Part shown: piece after piece, positions 21,463 to 27,500 of the stretch | How positions within the stretch are numbered: position 1 is the first letter of the stretch | Layout of the letters: every line of letters begins with the position of its first letter | Assembly: GCA_000320545.1 (NCBI GenBank) | Contig: ADNK01000348.1 | Coordinates: 1 to 27,500 of the forward strand | DNA: 27,500 nt | Source of the DNA: Bigelowiella natans CCMP2755 | Taxonomy: Eukaryota > Cercozoa > Chlorarachniophyceae | Reading direction: 5' to 3' | Position numbers and translations under genes: made by a program | The notes under the pieces: generated by a model | Seen by the model: the letters and a program-made list of their open reading frames with translations, nothing else | Told to the model about the DNA's origin: nothing | Database searches by the model: none

Positions 21463-22542
21463 CCTCGTGATCCCAAACGTATGCGACACCTACGTTGTAG
21501 AAAATCATCACGCCTTTAAACATAATCAACCGGCTTCTTATATATTTGTGCAATGATCGGTGATTCATTCTCACGATTCGATCAAGTCGCAGAAACCCTT
21601 TGGGCATGGGACTTCCAACGGGAGCGAGTCCACTTGGGTTGGCGGAAAATGGAAAGCTACATCTCCCAGAAAAGTACTCCCGGAATCCCATCGAATCCCC
21701 GGTAATTCCCACGTAGCTCCGTAGCTATGGGATGTCTTATGACAAAATAACAACGACAGAGCTACGAACACAACCAAATACGAAGGAATTTAGAGAAATG
21801 TATCTTTAGTCTAGATCTAGATCTAGTAATTGATTCTGTAATTTTGAGCTGGTAGTTTTTTGTGGAAATACAGAATAACATAGCTGGGAAGTCAAGGGCG
21901 CGAAAAGAATAACTAAATCCATGAAAATCAACATCCAAAATCACCAAAAAAAAACCAACGCAGATTGGTTGGTCGGTTAACAGAAGGATTTAAAGATTTA
22001 AAGATGTGAAAAGCTGGAAGAGCTTTGGGTTCAATAATGGAAAATTATGTAAAATGGAGGGTTTCTAGTAGACGCCGACTTCAATAATCAATAATTTTCG
22101 TGACAAGCTGTCAAAATTTAACATCGCCAAAAAAAGGCCATTTTTTCCCAGAAAATAACTTTCCGATGCATCTTTTAATTATTTAGCTCGTACATCTGAA
22201 AGGAAAGCAAGCAAATTTTAACGAAGGTGGGAAAAATCAAAAATTTTAGAAATGTCCTGACTTAGGACATAATTTTCCTGTAATTTGGATTGTCGTCTAT
22301 TGATGTTTTTTTTCAACTTCAGAATCCTTGAGGACACCAAGTTATAGTCGTAATCTTAAAATTGCGACACAAATATTCGATGTCGCATACCAATTAAACC
22401 CCTATTTAATATTTTTCCCGCTTCCTTTTTGTTTGGAATACATCTGAAAATCCATCGACCCTGCGGCCGACCCCCCCGTTGTGAAGGGGTGAGTTGGGAC
22501 CCTCCTTGGAAAACGGGAGGGTATAGACATAAAGATAATTTG
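21463..22542. promoter_or_regulatory. head-to-head intergenic region between pseudouridine synthase and GAF/zinc-finger genes
   Basis: About 1.1 kb that must hold both promoters. The part from about 21900 to 22430 is AT-rich. A TCTAGATCTAGATCTAG run lies at about 21810-21826. The frame of the downstream gene is open upstream to about 22429, so part of this could be 5' coding exon. No defined promoter element was recognised, and the GCATGC/GCTAGC words of the other islands are absent. Confidence 0.45.
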
Positions 22543-23291
22543 ATGGAAGAATTTAATACGTGGCCCTCACCTGTGGGCATGCTTCAAGAGGATGAAAAGG
22601 GGACAAGTTATGTTAAAGATGATAGCAGTACCCCACAACACAGTATGAGCATCACGAGTAATAATCCAGCAGGGGGTACGGGAGCGTTCAACCTAGCTAA
22701 TATTGCAAAAGTTCCATGGAAAATCCATCTACAGCATTCGGTAAATTTCGACCTCGTTGCCCCTGGCCTCATCACACTATTGGGTTTTGACGGAATTGAG
22801 CTTTGGGCGTTGGACTCGAAGTCGGAGGAAGTAGTAATGCTCGCCGATTGCGTGCGTGATGAATCGCTGTTAAGCTGGTCCCGATACAGTAATGTACATA
22901 AATTCAATCTGGGAACGGGTATGGTAGGTAGGGTCTTCATGTCAGGAGCTTCCGAGTGGCAAAGTGACGTCGGCAAGATAAAACAGGATGTCTTCTTTAG
23001 AAGCTCGGGGGCTCGGCGACTCGGGGTGAAAGGAGTAGGATGTATACGGTGCGAGACTGTAAATAGAATAGAAGTTGTTATCTTTCTCTACAGTCGGCAG
23101 GAGTTGACCTTCAGTAAGGACCGGATAAACTTTGTGGAGGGGATGATCTCCCAGTGGATTAAGAGCGGAAAGGACTCGACTAAGTTCTACTCGACCAACA
23201 ACACTTCCTCCTCATCGAAGAGATCTTCGATGCAAATGCAAGTTGTTGAAAGTGCCGACGTGACAGCTATGGAAGCGGATTACGAATCTCC

Positions 23292-23327
<36 letters not shown>

Positions 23328-26265
23328 GTTCAACATGCAGAAGCCGTCGGGTAGGGATAATTCGCAGCAGGGGCCTTTGATGAGGTTGATGGTGTTAGAC
23401 CTGTTTTTGTCCTCGTTTGGAGGTATAACAAAGCGTCTTGGATTTGATGGCTCGGAAATATGGATTGAGGACTCGCCTGGATCTGGTACTAGCACGCCAT
23501 GCAAGCTGTGTTCCCCACGCAAATTGTGCAGCATCATGTCCTTTTCCCCATTTTCTTTCTCTTGAAATTAACATCTTTTGTAGTGCAATTTTACCTACTA
23601 TCACTAACTACTAGTACAACTACTACTACCACCACCACCGCCCCTGCTGCTATTGACATTGCTCAGGCGTATTGCAACACGGCGGGACCATCGCAACCAA
23701 ACCCCTTCACAAGGAGTGGGCGAGTTATAGCACGCAATTCAAGTTTTCCAACGAACGGTCAACCGCGGCGATTAACGCCCCAATCATCACTCTGTGTGCC
23801 TATACAGCAGAAAACTACGAATATATGGATATTCAAAACAAATCGATATTGCTCCTCTGATTCTTCTTCTGCTGTTACTTGCTACTGGTGATAGATCGCT
23901 CATTGGACGCATCCTGTGCACAACGAGGCCGGAATGGCAGCCTGATGTCTCCCAGCTGTCCCTGTCAGTATTCACACGGGCAACTGGAGCTCGGAGATAT
24001 GGCGTGAGGGGAATGGGCGGTGTATACTGTAGAACACGTCAAGGTAGTGTTATTATAGCCGCCTCTTGAATATGAAGCGGCTCCCACCTCGTTACCAACA
24101 CCGTCACCGTTATTATCATCACCATCATTATCCCCCAACATTATTCATCCAGGGCTCCAGTTCGTGATCACCCTATTTAGTGGGAAACGAATCAAGTTCA
24201 ACAAGGAGATGTACTTCCTAAACCGCCATGCTGCTTTACTACAATATACGTACAAATGACGATGGTGGCAGCAACAAGCGAGAGTGCCAGCGATCATGTT
24301 CATTTCATTAAGTGTGCATCTGCAAATTTGCATTCATGCCGCCTCGATCGATATATCGTTCATTGAGAGTTGCTTCTCATCTGCTACACCCCCCCCCGCC
24401 CCCCCCCTCCCTCTCTCCCCCTCTACCCTTCGGCTCATTTTTCCTAGAAAAAGGAATATTCTAAAGATGGTAGAGATATGGGCGCAAGGGTCCTTTCCTG
24501 GGCCCTCAAAACCGCTGAAGATCATATCACGGGGCGGGTCAATAAGTGGCGATTCAGCTAGCTCTTCTCGCAGCACGTCTATCATGCCCCAGGCCCACTC
24601 GTTAAATTCATGGGTAGATATGCAAGGAGGCGGGGCGGGGGGCTCTTTCTTCAGAGGAAGCAGTGGTATAACAGCGAATTACAACCACCATACATTTGCT
24701 GACACAATCATCAAACCCCATCGATATATCGTTCATCACCATCAGTCTTCCTCATCATTATCACCATCATCATCATCATCATCATTACCATGCATCAACA
24801 CCATCTGCAAAATACTAAGAACTTGCCTAGCGGCTGCTACCATGGCCCTCTTACGATTCATACATTCTAATTGATCTCCCCCCCCCCCCTTGTCGCCCCA
24901 TCATCTATCCTCCCTCCCCCCCAACAGAAGACAGCCGCATGTTTGACGGAGGGTTCCCTCTCGAGAAGCGCTCGATATCGTTCCCGGACCCCCTGAAGCT
25001 TTCCTCCATGTTCGGCGGGGGAGGGAGGATGGGCGGCGGCAGCAACATGAGCGCGGGGAGCAGCGAGGGGGGGGGGATGATCGGGGTTGGGCCGGGCAGT
25101 TTAGGGTCTCGCGGCTCCGCCACCTCCAAGCGTGGGAAGCCGAAATGCCGATATGTGTGCGGGTACTGTGAGAAGGTCTTCCATAAGAAGGGCAACTGGC
25201 AAGCCCACCTCCGCACGCACACCAAGGAAAAACCATTCGCCTGCACGGCGTGTGGGAGGCAATTCACTCAGAAGAGTAACATGAAGGTAGGAACTGGTAG
25301 GTAGTAGTAGTAGTAGTAGTAGTAGTAGTGCTGGTGCTGGTGCTGGTGGTGTGTGTGGGGGGGGGGGGGGTCGGTCGATGATGGCGGATGATGATGATGA
25401 TGGTTATTATTATCGTTATCGAGAATCAAGTTAGGAGGAAGCTTGTCGTTTAGACACTGCTACTTCACACATGTATTAATACATCTATCGTCCTCCTCCC
25501 CTCCCTCTCCACCCTACTCTTTGTCTAAACGCTTCACCCACCCATCAGCGTCACATGCTCAAGATCCATAAGATACCCAAGGACTTCCCCATGCCCTCGG
25601 GGGCTACTGGAATGGTCGGCGGCTCGGTTGGCGGGGGAGGGGGGAGCGCCCCTTCCTCATCATCTACTCCGTTACGACAGTCCAACTCGATGCCAGCGCT
25701 GCACGATTTCAAGGATAAGGCAAGCGAGCCCTCACCAAATTTCTTTATACAGCAGCATGATCAAGGTAAAAAGTTGTGATGGTGAAATTTCGGGGGGGAG
25801 GGGGTGGGGAGGGGGGGGGGGGGTGTGTTAAAGATACGGGGGAATCTATTGAATCTAGGAAAGAACAAATGTGGTTGGTTTTTGGTTAGCCTGGGGCATA
25901 TTCTACTACTTAACCCCCCTCCCCATTTACTGAACGTTTGCCGGTTTTACTCGATCCTTCCTCCTTTTCTTCCTTTCTTCCCTTACCCTACCCATCTAGT
26001 CCGTGCTAGTCTGCAGCAATCTAGTCCAATGATGATGAGTGGTGGTACGACAAACACCGGCAGCCTGTCGATTGGGGGGAGGGGAATCCACAGTGGTCCC
26101 ACTGGCGTTCATGCTCCCGACAACCTAATGATGCATCCTCCTAACGTCCAACCAATACAACATCACCAGCAGCAGCAGCAGCAGCGCCCTCCGCGGCACC
26201 AACTCCTTCAGCATCAACAACAACAACAGCAGCAGCAAAACGTACTCAAATGGATGCGCAATTGA
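22543..26265 (+). CDS. tandem GAF-like, poly-Gln and C2H2 zinc-finger protein, eight exons, 779 aa
   Basis: Probable transcription factor. Exons: 22543-23485, 23667-23757, 23895-24043, 24153-24249, 24448-24665, 24928-25286, 25549-25765 and 26000-26265 (TGA); all phases match. Residues about 65-208 form one GAF-like domain ([44 protein letters not shown]). An 11-Gln run follows at about 251-261. A second, homologous domain spans about 282-426 over four exons ([56 protein letters not shown]). A Gly/Ser-rich linker leads to two C2H2 fingers at about 574-626: C-x2-C-x12-H-x3-H and C-x2-C-x12-H-x4-H, joined by a TKEKPF linker. Finger 2 is split by an intron. The C-terminus is Gln/His-rich. GAF folds usually bind small ligands or dimerise, so ligand-gated DNA binding is inferred. 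The start is the first ATG, but an upstream exon is possible. Confidence 0.85.
23293..23325 (+). repeat. pure (CAG)11 tract encoding poly-Gln
   Basis: Eleven uninterrupted CAG codons lie between the two GAF-like domains of the 22543-26265 gene. Purity suggests length polymorphism. Confidence 0.95.
24389..24407 (+). repeat. C-rich run before an exon
   Basis: A near-pure C run (one G) and further CT-rich sequence lie in the 24250-24447 intron, upstream of the acceptor at 24447. Confidence 0.9.
24878..24889 (+). repeat. C12 run before the zinc-finger exon
   Basis: A C run and CT-rich tract precede the acceptor at 24927. An ATC microsatellite (about 24764-24786) lies earlier in the same intron. 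Confidence 0.9.
25300..25370 (+). repeat. (TAG)n, (TGCTGG)n and G14 after a splice donor
   Basis: In the 25287-25548 intron, which splits zinc finger 2, TAG units, a GCTGGT-type repeat and a G14 run (25357-25370) follow the donor closely. The acceptor side of the intron is strongly pyrimidine-rich. Confidence 0.95.
25792..25823 (+). repeat. G-tracts after the exon 7 donor
   Basis: Runs of G7, G5 and G13 with single A or T interruptions begin 26 nt after the donor at 25766. A 12-bp segment is perfectly complementary to a C-tract later in the same intron. Confidence 0.95.
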
Positions 26266-27500
26266 GGAAGGAGCTGCCTCTCGTTCGCAGCCACCACTAG
26301 CTGTCACGGCCAGCGAGAAAATAGAAAAAACTTCACTCGAGAATCTACGAATTATTCATCTCTTCGAGATGATATTATCACTATCATCCTTCGACGTGGT
26401 GTAATTCATTTCAAACAAAAAAAAATATAAATAAATATAAAGGTATGTATTATATATATTTAAGGTCTCTTTCTTTCTACAGAAAAGGCAGGCCTTGTAA
26501 TGTTGTAGTAAGAACGTCGTGGTTGTTAAATTGTACATATGTGCGGCGACATCGGAAAATCGACATGGGGAGGATCACACGGAAAAACATCTGTGTTCTC
26601 TCCTCCTCCTCCTACCGTCGGTGCGTTTTCTTTGTTTTGACACAACATATGCACCCTGAAGGCTGAAGTTATGGCCACCCATGAAGGTGGTTGATTGAAA
26701 GGATTTAGTTTCATTCATTCATTAAGAGAAGCAGTATCCGTTATCTTTTCCATATTGGTAAGACACAGACGACATAGCAATACCCACGTGGCACATTCTA
26801 GATGGAAAGCCACATACGGCGAGTAATTGACAAATGTAAAATTACTTCCCGAAGCAAGATTGAATGGCATTTTCATGTGTTTTGACATGTCAGAGTTGTA
26901 AATTTAATATATTGAGCAACTTTAACCTCATCAGCCAGAACTTGCCTCAACTGGTATGCTGAAACATGCAAGTTGCAGTTACATGCGCCCCATTTCTCGT
27001 CAACTTAATTTTGCCTGCCTCGCAATTTCTATAAATTGCGGGGGTGTGGTGCTAAGTCACCATCACCAACACTAGAACAACACGACTGCACGTCGCACAT
27101 CAATTAAAGTCCGTGGGGGCACCTCGTGACACCGCCGTGTCTTAGCGGGAGGGCTTAGTAGCAGCATGCAGGCCAGTTTTGCGAAACTAGAAAATGTGAA
27201 AATCATTGAACTTGCATACACTGCGATGCACACCATCTAGCTGGGACCCTACATCACTACCTAGCTTGCTAGCTAGCTAGCTCCAGAGCCAATGGAGAGC
27301 TTGCCCAAGCTAGCAAGGCGCAATGACAACAAGCGCTGCTGAGTGCAGCGCGCCCAACTCTGCTAGAACTAGCCAACACAATTTCTGCACGCACTTGCGT
27401 GCACATCTCTAGATCCATGGACATTTGATTTTCTCTCGCTCCCCTCCAGTCCTCCCCTGCTAGCCTGCTAGCCTGCATCCCTTCCGCACACGCTAGCACG
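26266..27500. other. 3' flank of the zinc-finger gene, ending in a CTAG island
   Basis: No exon was recognised. 26400-26465 is AT-rich (AATATAAATAAATATAAAG) and may contain the polyadenylation region. From about 27040 to the end of the window the sequence adopts the CTAG vocabulary (TTGCTAGCTAGCTAGCTCC near 27264; TGCTAGCCTGCTAGCCTGC near 27459). The - strand frame 27269-27499 lies wholly in this island and is not considered coding. Confidence 0.6.

Noticed and set aside
27269-27499. 76-codon - strand frame at the window end
   Set aside because: It lies wholly within the palindromic CTAG island, has biased composition and matches no known domain.

Overview
This is a nuclear segment from a microbial eukaryote with a standard genetic code (TAA, TAG and TGA all end genes here). 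Genes are dense, with many short GT-AG introns, often 55-110 nt. Intergenic DNA and many introns are full of microsatellites and long C or G homopolymers. The gene content (an ADCY10-type soluble adenylyl cyclase, Arp2/3 subunit ARPC1, complex III subunit QCR9, an RsuA-type pseudouridine synthase, and a C2H2 zinc-finger protein with GAF-like domains) fits a stramenopile or other SAR protist. That placement is inference; nothing in the window fixes the lineage.

Six genes could be assembled by hand, with every splice phase checked. (1) 309-4509 (+): a 14-exon gene for an unrecognised basic, Ser/Pro-rich protein of about 485 aa; all its long introns carry microsatellites. (2) 5587-6389 (-): QCR9, three exons, with an unusual Glu/Asp-only C-terminus. 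(3) 7174-8919 (+): ARPC1, seven exons, 400 aa. (4) 9860-18095 (-): soluble adenylyl cyclase, 43 exons, 1,693 aa, with two cyclase domains, a P-loop NTPase module and a long disordered tail. (5) 19499-21462 (-): RsuA/RluB-family pseudouridine synthase, nine exons, with one apparent 1-nt frameshift in a conserved exon. (6) 22543-26265 (+): eight exons, 779 aa, with two GAF-like domains, poly-Gln, two C2H2 fingers and a Gln/His-rich end, probably a signal-responsive transcription factor.

The layout alternates. Genes 1/2 and 3/4 converge; genes 2/3 and 5/6 diverge. Four intergenic islands (about 4640-5470, 9010-9560, 18560-19490 and 27040-27500) share a distinctive vocabulary of CTAG, GCTAGC and GCATGC palindromes. 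Each lies beside at least one gene 3' end, and none occurs in the two head-to-head promoter regions. No tRNA, rRNA, transposase, CRISPR array or viral gene was recognised. All exon models are sequence-only predictions with no transcript support.
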